Source: Rhodobacteraceae bacterium UBA2553 (GTDB taxonomy: Bacteria; Pseudomonadota; Alphaproteobacteria; Rhodobacterales; Rhodobacteraceae). From it: a stretch of DNA of 23,845 bases. The stretch covers positions 19,933 through 43,777 of the forward strand of contig DDMF01000070.1 of NCBI GenBank assembly GCA_002340515.1, read 5' to 3'. Both the position numbers and the translations under genes were made by a program. This document shows positions 14,011-22,284 of this stretch, piece after piece (position 1 is the stretch's first letter; every line of letters starts with the position of its first letter). A model generated the notes under the pieces. It worked only from the letters and a program-made list of their open reading frames with translations. It did no database searches and was not told the DNA's origin.

Positions 14011-15096
14011 ATGAAGACTTCAATGCTTAAACTGGGGACCGCTCTTGCGCTGGTCGCCACTGCGGCCACCGCCGAAGAAGTGCGCGTTTATAATTGGTCT
14101 GACTATATCGACGAAGACTTGTTGGCCAAATTCGAAGCCGATACCGGGATTGAACTGATCTATGATGTGTTCGATTCAAACGAAGTGCTGGAAACCAAAA
14201 TGCTGGCGGGTGGATCAGGCTATGATGTTGTTGTACCCACAGCATCCTTTATGGAACGCCAGATCACCGCTGGGGTATTTCAGCCCCTTGACCAATCTAA
14301 ACTGTCCAATGCCGGTAATATTTGGGATGTGATTACCCAGCGCACCGCGCAGTTTGACCCCGATAACGCCTATTCGGTCAACTATATGTGGGGCACCACT
14401 GGTTTGGGCGTGAATGTTGGCAAAGTCACCGAAGCATTGGGGGAAGACGCGCCAATTGACAGCCTTGCGCTTATCTTTGACCCTGAAAATATGGAAAAAC
14501 TGGCTGGATGTGGTGTGCATTTCCTTGACGCCCCGGACGAAGTGATCCCGGCTGCGCTTAAATATCTGGGTGAAGACCCAAACAGCAAAGACCCCGAGGT
14601 GATCGCACGCGCAGAAGAAGTGCTGGCCCCGGTCGCCCCCTTCATTCAGAAATTCCACAGCTCGGAATATATCAACGCTCTGGCCAATGGCGAGATTTGT
14701 GTGGCTTTCGGCTGGTCCGGCGACGTGTTGCAAGCGCGTGATCGTGCGGATGAAGCGGAAAACGGCGTGGAAATCGCCTATAATGCTCCAAAAGAAGGCG
14801 CACTGATGTGGTTCGACCAAATGGCCGTGCCTGCGGATGCACCAAACGCGGAAGGCGCCCATAAGTTCATCAATTTCATTCTGGACGCACAAAACATGGC
14901 CGCCGCGTCAAACTATGTCTACTACGCCAACGGCAACAAAGCCTCGCAAGAGTTTTTGGAAGAAGACGTCATTGGCGATCCGGCGATTTATCCGTCGGCA
15001 GAAGCAATGGAAAACCTTTATGTTAAAGGTGCTTACCCATCCAAAGTTCAGCGGGTTGCCACCCGTCTTTGGACCAAAATCAAGTCGGGCACCTAA
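14011..15096 (+). CDS. potD: Polyamine (putrescine/spermidine) ABC transporter substrate-binding protein
   Basis: Periplasmic binding protein, 361 aa, that captures polyamines for the PotAHI importer. The ATG at 14011 follows GGGAG, 6 bp upstream, and opens a Sec signal peptide (MKTSMLKLGTALALVATAATA, cleavage predicted before EEVRVYNW). The open frame extends far upstream without a stop, but that part runs antisense to gntR and is not coding. Family landmarks are VYNWSDYIDEDLLAKFEADTG, DVFDSNEVLETKMLAGGSGYDVVVP, NYMWGTTGLGVN and GEICVAFGWSGDV, closest in memory to SpuD/PotF-type proteins. It heads the rightward operon, and a hairpin terminator separates it from potA, which fits the need for excess binding protein. 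Exact polyamine preference cannot be read with confidence. Confidence 0.92.
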   Translation: MKTSMLKLGTALALVATAATAEEVRVYNWSDYIDEDLLAKFEADTGIELIYDVFDSNEVLETKMLAGGSGYDVVVPTASFMERQITAGVFQPLDQSKLSNAGNIWDVITQRTAQFDPDNAYSVNYMWGTTGLGVNVGKVTEALGEDAPIDSLALIFDPENMEKLAGCGVHFLDAPDEVIPAALKYLGEDPNSKDPEVIARAEEVLAPVAPFIQKFHSSEYINALANGEICVAFGWSGDVLQARDRADEAENGVEIAYNAPKEGALMWFDQMAVPADAPNAEGAHKFINFILDAQNMAAASNYVYYANGNKASQEFLEEDVIGDPAIYPSAEAMENLYVKGAYPSKVQRVATRLWTKIKSGT

Positions 15097-15107
15097 ACCC
15101 ACTTCTG

Positions 15108-15152
15108 CCCTCTGCGCCAACAAACTGGTTCGGCGCAGAGGGACCCTTTTTT
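15108..15152 (+). terminator. Rho-independent terminator/attenuator between potD and potA
   Basis: Perfect 11-bp arms CCCTCTGCGCC (15108-15118) and GGCGCAGAGGG (15132-15142) with a 13-nt loop, followed after ACCC by six T (15147-15152). It lies inside the operon just before the potA ribosome site, so it probably acts as a partial terminator, raising potD relative to the membrane genes. Confidence 0.85.
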
Positions 15153-15166
15153 CCTGAGGATTGACC

Positions 15167-16312
15167 ATGTCTGACGCCGCCAAGGCCTCCGCGCCTGTAT
15201 TTGAACCTTGGAAAAATCCAAGCGAAAAACCCTTGATCCGCTTTGAAAATGTGACCAAACGCTTTGGTGATTTCACGGCCATCGACGACCTGACCATCAA
15301 CATTTATGAACGCGAGTTTTTTGCGCTGCTCGGCCCGTCCGGTTGCGGAAAAACCACAATGATGCGGATGTTGGGCGGGTTTGAAACGCCGACCGAGGGG
15401 GCAATTACCATCGACGGTCAGAACATGTCTGCGGTGCCGCCGAACAAGCGGGCGGTGAACATGATGTTCCAATCCTACGCTTTATTCCCGCATCTTTCTG
15501 TTGCCGAAAACATCGCCTTTGGGCTGAAGCGCGACAAGCTTCCCGCAGATCGGATCGCCGCACGGGTCGAAGAGATGTTGTCGCTGGTTCAGCTCAATAA
15601 GTTTGCCTCTCGCAAGCCACATCAGATTTCCGGTGGCCAACGGCAACGGGTGGCGCTGGCGCGGTCACTGGCGAAAGCGCCGAAACTTTTGTTGCTGGAT
15701 GAACCGCTGGGCGCATTGGACAAAAAGCTGCGTCAGGACACCCAATTTGAACTGATGGACATTCAGGAAACCACCGGCACCACCTTCGTTATTGTGACCC
15801 ACGACCAAGAAGAGGCGATGACCGTTGCGTCGCGCATTGCGGTCATGGACCATGGGAAAATCGTCCAGGTCGATACGCCCGCCAAAATCTATGAAGAACC
15901 GGGTAGCGTCTATGTCGCTGATTTCATTGGGGATGTGAACTTAATCAAAGGCATGGTTGTCAAATCTGGCAATGATCATGCCAGCATTTCCTGGGCCGAA
16001 GGCCAGCAAGATCTGATCGGCATTGCCCATGATGAAATCCCACATGGCACCGACGCCACACTGGCCGTCCGCCCGGAAAAGGTGACCATTTCCACCGACC
16101 GCCCCGAAGGGGTGACCAACGCCCTTAGCGGCAAGGTTCTGGACATCGCCTATCTTGGAAACATGTCGACCTATGTGATTGAGACGGCCAATGGCACGCT
16201 GATCAAAGCCCAAGCGGCCAATACGCGGCGCATCAGTCGCCGCGCAATCACCTGGGATCAGCAGGTCTGGCTGTCCTTTACCGACACAGCCGGTGTGGTG
16301 CTGACGTCATGA
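15167..16312 (+). CDS. potA: Polyamine ABC transporter ATPase PotA
   Basis: Cytoplasmic ATPase of the polyamine importer, 381 aa. All motifs are canonical: Walker A GPSGCGKTT (56-64), Q-loop Q102, signature ISGGQ (154-158), Walker B LLLLDEP (174-180) and switch H212 in VTHDQEEA. A TOBE domain follows, with VADFIGDVNLIKG, TLAVRPEKVTI and a C-terminal strand. The ATG at 15167 follows GAGGA by 6 bp; a TTG two codons earlier is in the spacer after that site and is not needed. The gene overlaps potH by four bases (ATGA). It probably forms a homodimer under the PotH/PotI permeases, in contrast to the split GlpS/GlpT pair at the other end of the window. Confidence 0.95.
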   Translation: MSDAAKASAPVFEPWKNPSEKPLIRFENVTKRFGDFTAIDDLTINIYEREFFALLGPSGCGKTTMMRMLGGFETPTEGAITIDGQNMSAVPPNKRAVNMMFQSYALFPHLSVAENIAFGLKRDKLPADRIAARVEEMLSLVQLNKFASRKPHQISGGQRQRVALARSLAKAPKLLLLDEPLGALDKKLRQDTQFELMDIQETTGTTFVIVTHDQEEAMTVASRIAVMDHGKIVQVDTPAKIYEEPGSVYVADFIGDVNLIKGMVVKSGNDHASISWAEGQQDLIGIAHDEIPHGTDATLAVRPEKVTISTDRPEGVTNALSGKVLDIAYLGNMSTYVIETANGTLIKAQAANTRRISRRAITWDQQVWLSFTDTAGVVLTS

Positions 16313-17199
16313 AACGATTTGCGCTGATCTCGATCCCGTATCTGTGGCTGCTTGCGCTGTTTCTGGTGCCGTTTCTGATTGTCCTGAAAATCAGCCTGTC
16401 GGACACCGAACTGGCCATCCCACCCTATACCCCCACGCTGGATATCGCCCAAGGATGGGCGGGGGTCCGCGAATGGTGGGCTGGTTTGGACATGGAGAAT
16501 TTTGTCTGGCTGACCGAAGATGATCTTTATTGGAAAGCGTATCTCTCCAGTCTCAAAATCGCGATTATTTCGACCCTTCTGACGTTGATGGTCGGTTATC
16601 CCATTGCCTACGGCATGACCCGCGCGCCGGATGAATGGCGCCCGACATTGATGATGCTGATCATCCTGCCGTTTTGGACCTCTTTCCTGATCCGCGTCTA
16701 TTCCTGGAAAGCGATCTTGTCGAACGAGGGGTTACTGAACCAATTACTGATCGGGATTGGATTGATTGACGAACCTCTGGTCATCTTAAACACCAACATC
16801 GCCGTGTATATCGGCATCGTTTACACCTATCTACCGTTCATGGTGCTGCCCATTTACGCCGCCCTCGAACGCTTGGATGAAAGCCTGTTAGAGGCGGCCG
16901 AAGATCTTGGCTGCTCGCGCTTCACCGCCTTCTGGTTGGTCACTTTTCCGTTGTCAAAACAGGGTGTTATTGCCGGGAGCTTTCTCGTCTTTATCCCCGC
17001 GATGGGCGAATACGTGATCCCGGCACTTCTGGGTGGGTCCAAAACCCTGATGATCGGTAAGGTGCTCTTTGAAGAGTTCTTTGCGAACCGCGACTGGCCT
17101 GTGGCCTCTGCGGTGGCGGTGGTGCTCTTGCTCATCCTGATCATCCCAATCGTGCTCTTCCAACGCAACGAAGAAAAACAACGGGAGGCGGGCAAATGA
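16309..17199 (+). CDS. potH: Polyamine ABC transporter permease PotH
   Basis: Inner-membrane permease, 296 aa, of the PotB/PotH class. Six hydrophobic segments are visible: about residues 9-28, 82-103, 112-131, 162-182, about 217-240 and 265-287. The cytoplasmic EAA loop is EAAEDLGCSRFTAFWLVTFPL (about 195-215), which couples to PotA. A periplasmic stretch of about 50 residues (DTELAIPPYTPTL through LTEDDLYW) follows the first helix, typical for PotB/PotH proteins. Start and stop both sit in ATGA overlaps, with potA upstream and potI downstream, so the three membrane-complex genes are translationally coupled. Confidence 0.94.
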   Translation: MKRFALISIPYLWLLALFLVPFLIVLKISLSDTELAIPPYTPTLDIAQGWAGVREWWAGLDMENFVWLTEDDLYWKAYLSSLKIAIISTLLTLMVGYPIAYGMTRAPDEWRPTLMMLIILPFWTSFLIRVYSWKAILSNEGLLNQLLIGIGLIDEPLVILNTNIAVYIGIVYTYLPFMVLPIYAALERLDESLLEAAEDLGCSRFTAFWLVTFPLSKQGVIAGSFLVFIPAMGEYVIPALLGGSKTLMIGKVLFEEFFANRDWPVASAVAVVLLLILIIPIVLFQRNEEKQREAGK

Positions 17200-18008
17200 G
17201 AAAGCTCAGCTGGTTCAATACGCTCACCCTGACGCTTGGTTTTGCGTTCCTCTATATCCCCATGCTCATCCTGATCCTCTATTCGTTTAACGCGGGTAAG
17301 CTGGTCACCGTCTGGTCAGGGTTTTCGTTCAAATGGTACGGCGAGCTGTTTCAAAACGAAGCCTTTTTGCAAGCAGCCTGGGTCACGCTAAAAGTCGCTG
17401 TGGTCAGCTCTACTTTCGCAACCATCCTTGGGACTATGGCGGCTTATGTCATGGTACGGGCGGGGCGCTTTCGCGGGCGCACGCTGTTCTCTGGTATGAT
17501 CTACGCGCCACTTGTGATGCCAGAAGTGATCACTGGCTTGTCGCTTCTCTTGTTGTTTATCGCCATCGGATTGGACCGCGGCGTGCTGACCATTGTTCTG
17601 GCCCATACAACCTTTTCAATGTGTTACGTCTCGGTTGTGGTGTCCTCGCGCCTTGTCACATTTGATCAGTCACTGGAAGAGGCCGCATTGGATTTGGGTT
17701 GCACCGGGTTTGAGGCGTTTCGCCTTGTCACCCTGCCGATCACCTTACCGGCCGTGATTTCCGGTTGGCTTTTGGCCTTCACCCTGTCCCTCGATGATCT
17801 GGTGATCGCAAGCTTCACCTCTGGTCCAAGCTCCACCACCCTGCCGATCAAAATCTTCTCAGCCGTACGTTTGGGGGTCACCCCAGAGATTAACGCCCTG
17901 TCGACCATTATGATTGGCCTTGTTACCATTGGTGTGATTGGAGCCTCCCTGACCTCAAAACGCGCCATCGCTAAAAAACAAAAAGACGAAAGAGAAGCCA
18001 TCTCATGA
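17196..18008 (+). CDS. potI: Polyamine ABC transporter permease PotI
   Basis: Second permease, 270 aa, of the PotC/PotI class. It opens with a helix at about 10-30 (LTLTLGFAFLYIPMLILILYSFN), followed by the family stretch FSFKWYGELFQN. The EAA loop is EEAALDLGCTGFEAFRLVTLPI (about 161-182), followed by the conserved FTLSLDDLVIASFTSGPSSTTLPIKIFS region. The C-terminus is short and charged (KRAIAKKQKDEREAIS). It overlaps potH and the following puuA-like gene by ATGA junctions, tying transport to catabolism in one translationally coupled unit. Confidence 0.94.
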   Translation: MRKLSWFNTLTLTLGFAFLYIPMLILILYSFNAGKLVTVWSGFSFKWYGELFQNEAFLQAAWVTLKVAVVSSTFATILGTMAAYVMVRAGRFRGRTLFSGMIYAPLVMPEVITGLSLLLLFIAIGLDRGVLTIVLAHTTFSMCYVSVVVSSRLVTFDQSLEEAALDLGCTGFEAFRLVTLPITLPAVISGWLLAFTLSLDDLVIASFTSGPSSTTLPIKIFSAVRLGVTPEINALSTIMIGLVTIGVIGASLTSKRAIAKKQKDEREAIS

Positions 18009-19351
18009 GCGATTTTCTGACCGAATATGCCGCCTATTGTGAAACCCACGGGCGCCCAGATCGCATCGAGCTGATGCTATGTGACATCAATGCAGTCTTG
18101 CGCGGAAAATGGCTGCCCGGCGATGATGAAAAGAAACTGGCCGAAGGCATGGTGCGCCTGCCCATTTCCACCTATGCGGCCAATATTCTGGGGGCCGAGG
18201 TCTCGGCGACCGGTTTAGGCATCATTGTGGGCGACCCTGACGGCCGGATTGTGCCCATTCCCGGCACCATGAAACCCGTCCCCTGGGCCAAAGGGAACAT
18301 GGCACAAATCCAGGTTGAAATGCTTGACCCAGAAACCGGTGAGCTAAGCGAGTTGTCGTCGCGCAAATTGCTGGCAAATATGGTGGATCGTTTCCATGAA
18401 AAGGGCTGGCACCCGGTGCTGGCAAGCGAACTGGAATTTTACCTCATCCAGCCGCGCAACAGCGAAGACGATGCACCAGTCCCCCCCGTTCGCAGCCCGG
18501 ATGCGCAAAATTACGACCTAGAGGTGTTGGAGCGCATGAAAGATGTGCTTGACGATATTCTGGAGGTTTCGGCCATTCAGGGGCTTGCCACGGACACCTT
18601 GATCGCAGAATACGGCCCCGGCCAATTCGAGGTGAATTTCCACCATACCGATGATGTCATGAAAGCCGCCGACACCGCACTTTTGTTCAAACGCTTGGTG
18701 CGCGGTGTAGCGCGCAATCACGGGCTGGAAGCCACCTTTATGGCCAAACCCTATGCCGATTTCCCCGGCAATGGCATGCATCTTCACGCTTCGGTCGTGG
18801 ATGCGGATGGGAAAAATATCTTTGATGATGGCAGCGGAAAGGCGTCTGACACGCTGCGCGCCGCGGTCGGTGGCACGCTTGAAACCATGCGTGACCTACA
18901 CGCCATTTTCGCCCCACATCTGAACTCCTATCGCCGCTATCGCCCGATGAGCTTTTCCCCTTCCGCCCCCGACTGGGGCTATGACAACCGCGCCGCCGGT
19001 GTGCGTTTGCCAGAAGTGAAAGGCCCCGCCGCACGCTTGGAACACCGGATCGCGGGCGCCGATGTGAACCCCTATCTGGTCATCACCGCGATCTTGGGCG
19101 GCATGTTGCATGGTCTGGAAACCAACCCGGATCTGCCGCTGCCGCTGGATGATCCAAACGCCGAAACCGCTCCGCGCCTCACCGCCGATTGGATCCGTGC
19201 TGTCGACCGCTTTTCCCAATCTGACATTGCGTCCAAAATTTTTGGCGAGCGTTATCGCGATATTTATTCTGCGATCAGGCTCGATGAAATCGATCAGTTG
19301 ACGAATGAAATCAGCCAGGTGGAATACCGCGCCTATCTTGGTCGGCTGTAA
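18005..19351 (+). CDS. puuA: Glutamine synthetase-family ligase, probable gamma-glutamylputrescine synthetase
   Basis: GS-fold ligase of 448 aa, probably forming gamma-glutamylputrescine from putrescine, glutamate and ATP, the first step of the Puu route. Residues about 1-100 are the beta-grasp domain, with IELMLCDINAVLRGKWLP in place of the ammonia-latch segment of true GlnA, a feature of PuuA-like enzymes. Catalytic-domain landmarks are SELEFYL (E142/E144), EYGPGQFEVNF (E202, E209), NGMHLH (256-261), RRYRPMSFSPSAPDWGYDNRAAGVRLP and RLEHRIAGADVNPY (344-357). No adenylylation-type C-terminus is evident. The four-base overlap with potI and the following FAD oxidoreductase argue for an amine substrate rather than ammonia. 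Other amines (ethanolamine, spermidine, isopropylamine) are known for relatives. Confidence 0.87.
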   Translation: MSDFLTEYAAYCETHGRPDRIELMLCDINAVLRGKWLPGDDEKKLAEGMVRLPISTYAANILGAEVSATGLGIIVGDPDGRIVPIPGTMKPVPWAKGNMAQIQVEMLDPETGELSELSSRKLLANMVDRFHEKGWHPVLASELEFYLIQPRNSEDDAPVPPVRSPDAQNYDLEVLERMKDVLDDILEVSAIQGLATDTLIAEYGPGQFEVNFHHTDDVMKAADTALLFKRLVRGVARNHGLEATFMAKPYADFPGNGMHLHASVVDADGKNIFDDGSGKASDTLRAAVGGTLETMRDLHAIFAPHLNSYRRYRPMSFSPSAPDWGYDNRAAGVRLPEVKGPAARLEHRIAGADVNPYLVITAILGGMLHGLETNPDLPLPLDDPNAETAPRLTADWIRAVDRFSQSDIASKIFGERYRDIYSAIRLDEIDQLTNEISQVEYRAYLGRL

Positions 19352-19354
19352 CCC

Positions 19355-20713
19355 ATGACGCGCCGTATCTATGAACCATACGCTTATTCAGATGCGGCGC
19401 GGACGGAGTGTATCTGGCCCCTGCCCGACCACCCATGGTCCCAGCTAGACGGCGATGTCGCCTGCGAGGTTGCGGTGATTGGCGGCGGCTATACTGGCCT
19501 GTCTGCGGCCTTACATCTGGCGCAATCCGGTGTGTCCGTGACCCTTTTGGAAAGCGAGAAACCTGGCTGGGGCGCCTCGGGGCGCAACGGGGGGTTTTGC
19601 TGTGTTGGCGGCGATAAGCTTGGGTTCACTAAAATCGCAAAACGGTTTGGGAACGATGCCGCAAAGGCCTATTTCACCACCCAGTGTGATGCCATAGATC
19701 TTGTCCGCAACATATTGGACACACACAACATTGACGCCGATACACATTCAGATGGCGAGCTTCAACTTGCCCATCGACCACAGGCGGTTTCCGATCTGAA
19801 ATCAGAGGCAGAACAGCTGAGAAACCTGGGCGTTTCCTCACTGTTCATCCCCGGTGATGCCCTTGCGGACCACGGAATGTCTGGCACGTTTCAGGCAGGC
19901 CTTCATGTTCGATTGGGGTTTGCCTTGAACCCCGGAAAATATGTCTTTGGTCTTGCGCGCGCAGCCCAAGAGGCAGGCGCCGACATTCGCGCGCACAGCC
20001 CCGTCACTCGGATCACCCGCGAAGGGGGCCGCTATGTACTGCATGCAACCACAGGCACGCTGCGGGCAAAAAAGCTTATCCTCGCAACCAACGGATATTC
20101 ATCGGATGATATACCAAATTGGTTGCGCGGCCGTTACATGCCCCTGCAATCCAATATACTTGTCACCCGAGTTTTAAGCGATGAAGAGATAGCTGCCCAA
20201 GGCTGGACCACGGATCTCATGGCCTATGACACCCGAAATTTACTTCATTACTTCAGAATGTTACCCGATAGACGTTTTCTCATGGGAACACGCGGAAATA
20301 TTGCTGCCACCCCGCAGGGGCAGCTGCAGATGCGAGGCAAAATCCAACGAGACCTCTCAGCCTTGTTTCCCCAATGGGCCCATGTTGAAACCCCAAACTT
20401 CTGGTCTGGACTGGTCAGCTTGTCACGGGATCTCCTGCCGTATATTGGCCCTATTGGGCGTTGGCAGAACGCCTGGACCGGAATGAACTATCACGGCAAT
20501 GGACTTGCGATGAGCACTTGGGCTGGCGCACAATTGGCCCAGCTGGCGATGGGGAAAACCGCAGGATCAAAGGTTCATCAAAGCCCCCTGAAACGCTTTC
20601 CAATGGCAGCGTTCCGGCGCAATTATCTGCACGCCGCATTTTTGGGATATCGGCTGATAGACGGCCCACCACCATCATCCCCCGAAACGTGCAACCGACG
20701 CAAAACCCAGTAA
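19355..20713 (+). CDS. Second FAD-dependent amine / gamma-glutamylamine oxidoreductase (PuuB-like)
   Basis: DAO-superfamily flavoprotein, 452 aa, 3 bp after the puuA-like gene and last in the polyamine operon. The FAD unit is CEVAVIGGGYTGLSAALHL (about 37-55), then PGWGASGRNGGFCCVGGDKLG with adjacent Cys82-Cys83, where the other oxidase of this locus has QVG. Further landmarks are KLILATNGY, LLHYFRMLPDRRFLMGTRG and the C-terminal flavin motif WTGMNYHGNGLAMSTWAG. By position it should oxidise the product of the ligase, releasing a gamma-glutamyl aldehyde. It is only a distant paralogue of the spuC-linked enzyme, so different substrates are plausible. The ribosome binding site is poor, suggesting coupling to the upstream gene. 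Its stop is one base from the matB stop on the other strand. Confidence 0.8.
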   Translation: MTRRIYEPYAYSDAARTECIWPLPDHPWSQLDGDVACEVAVIGGGYTGLSAALHLAQSGVSVTLLESEKPGWGASGRNGGFCCVGGDKLGFTKIAKRFGNDAAKAYFTTQCDAIDLVRNILDTHNIDADTHSDGELQLAHRPQAVSDLKSEAEQLRNLGVSSLFIPGDALADHGMSGTFQAGLHVRLGFALNPGKYVFGLARAAQEAGADIRAHSPVTRITREGGRYVLHATTGTLRAKKLILATNGYSSDDIPNWLRGRYMPLQSNILVTRVLSDEEIAAQGWTTDLMAYDTRNLLHYFRMLPDRRFLMGTRGNIAATPQGQLQMRGKIQRDLSALFPQWAHVETPNFWSGLVSLSRDLLPYIGPIGRWQNAWTGMNYHGNGLAMSTWAGAQLAQLAMGKTAGSKVHQSPLKRFPMAAFRRNYLHAAFLGYRLIDGPPPSSPETCNRRKTQ

Positions 20714-20714
20714 C

Positions 20715-22244
20715 TTAACTGCCGGACAATACCTCTTTATAGGTCTCGCGCATCACGTTTTTCTGCACTTTACCCATCGTGTTACGCGGCAGCGCCTCAA
20801 CAAGGATCACCTTTTTGGGCTGCTTAAACTTGGCCAGCATTCCTGACAGGCCAGCCATCACATCCGCCTCGACAATGTCGGCCCCGTCTTTGGGTACGAC
20901 AACAGCCACAACACCCTCGCCAAAATCGGCATGGGGCACGGCAATAACTGCACTCTCCAATACTCCGGGCAGATCATCAATCACCCCCTCGACCTCTTTT
21001 GGATAGACGTTAAAGCCGCCGGTGATAATCAGGTCTTTACCGCGTCCGACAATGGTCACATAGCCCGCGTCATCCACAAACCCAAGGTCACCCGTGATGA
21101 ACCATCCATCAGGGCGCAGCTCTTCTGCGGTTTTCTCCGGCATCTGCCAATAGCCCGCAAAGACGTTGTCGCCGCGCACTTCAATCACGCCGATCTCGCC
21201 TTTCGGCAGCGGATGGCCCGTGTCCGCATCCACCACCTTCAATTCCACCCCCGGCAAAGGAAAGCCAACAGTGCCAGCGCGACGATCCCCATCATATGGA
21301 TTCGACGTGTTCATATTGGTTTCGGTCATACCGTAACGTTCCAAGATCGCGTGCCCGGTGGTGGTGCGCCATTGGTCATGGGTTTCGGCCAGCAGAGGGG
21401 CGGAACCTGACACAAACAGACGCATATTTGCCGCGGCCTCGCCCAAACGAGGGTCTTTCAAAAGCCGAGTATAAAAGGTCGGAACGCCCATCAATGCCGT
21501 GGCCTTTGGCATGGCGCGCAACACCGCATCGGCATCAAACCCACCCATAAAAATTGCCTGTGCGCCCGCCATCAAGGTCACATTTGTTGCCACAAAAAGC
21601 CCGTGCGTGTGGAAAATGGGCAAGGCATGGATCAGCACATCTTGCTTGGTAAACCGCCAGTAATCGCGCAACACTTCAGAATTTGATGCAAGCGCACGGT
21701 GGGTCAACATCGCGCCCTTGGAACGCCCGGTGGTGCCTGATGTGTAAAGGATCGCGGCAAGGTCCAGAGGGCCGCGCGCTACCGCCTCAAACCCCGGTGA
21801 CATCGCGTCACGCGCAGTCAACAATGTGCCAGAGCTGCCCACCCCCAAGGTCAGGACATGCGCCACACCTGCCGCAGTGGCAATCGGTGTCAACAGGTCT
21901 AAACGTGTCGGATCACAGACAAAAACACGAGGGGATGCGTCACCGAGAAAATAAGAGACTTCGTCAGGCGTATACCCCGTATTCAACGGCAAAAAAACCG
22001 CCCCTGCCAGCACCGTTCCCACATAGAGTTCCAGCATTGGAACCTCTTTTGGGGCCTGTACCGCCACCCGGTCCCCCGGCGCGACCCCAAGCCCGATCAA
22101 CATCGCAGCCATGCGTTCAGCATTTGCCCAAAACGCGCCGAAACTCACCTGCTGACCACTGGTGAAATCGGTCAGAAACACCGAATCGTGCCGCCCGTCA
22201 GACGCTTGAGAGATGGCATGGGCAAGGTGGTTTTGACTGTACAT
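20715..22244 (-). CDS. matB: Malonyl-CoA synthetase MatB
   Basis: ANL-superfamily ligase, 509 aa, converting malonate, CoA and ATP to malonyl-CoA. I start at MYSQNHLAHAI because GAGAG lies 5 bp upstream; an ATG four codons earlier is possible. The AMP/phosphate loop YTSGTTGRSKG is at about 167-177. It is followed by DVLIHALPIFHTHGLFVATNVTLMAG, GVPTFYTRLL, SGSAPLLAETH and ERYGMTETNMNTSNPY, which match rhizobial/Rhodopseudomonas MatB closely in my memory. The hinge is GRGKDLIITGGFNVYPKEVEG and the catalytic lysine is K492 in PRNTMGKVQK. It is 40 bp downstream of the amidase in one unit. No matA (malonyl-CoA decarboxylase) or malonate transporter is in the window. Confidence 0.93.
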   Translation of the reverse strand: MYSQNHLAHAISQASDGRHDSVFLTDFTSGQQVSFGAFWANAERMAAMLIGLGVAPGDRVAVQAPKEVPMLELYVGTVLAGAVFLPLNTGYTPDEVSYFLGDASPRVFVCDPTRLDLLTPIATAAGVAHVLTLGVGSSGTLLTARDAMSPGFEAVARGPLDLAAILYTSGTTGRSKGAMLTHRALASNSEVLRDYWRFTKQDVLIHALPIFHTHGLFVATNVTLMAGAQAIFMGGFDADAVLRAMPKATALMGVPTFYTRLLKDPRLGEAAANMRLFVSGSAPLLAETHDQWRTTTGHAILERYGMTETNMNTSNPYDGDRRAGTVGFPLPGVELKVVDADTGHPLPKGEIGVIEVRGDNVFAGYWQMPEKTAEELRPDGWFITGDLGFVDDAGYVTIVGRGKDLIITGGFNVYPKEVEGVIDDLPGVLESAVIAVPHADFGEGVVAVVVPKDGADIVEADVMAGLSGMLAKFKQPKKVILVEALPRNTMGKVQKNVMRETYKEVLSGS

Positions 22245-22284
22245 TTGTGCTCTCATCTTTGTTGATTATGCGTCTATCTGTCGA

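Noticed and set aside
14215..14892. 225-codon open frame on the minus strand inside potD
   Set aside because: It lies entirely opposite a gene with strong family matches and shows no recognisable protein features, so it is a codon-bias shadow.
20931..21410. 159-codon open frame on the plus strand opposite matB
   Set aside because: Fully antisense to matB, whose motifs are complete; no domain or ribosome site supports it.
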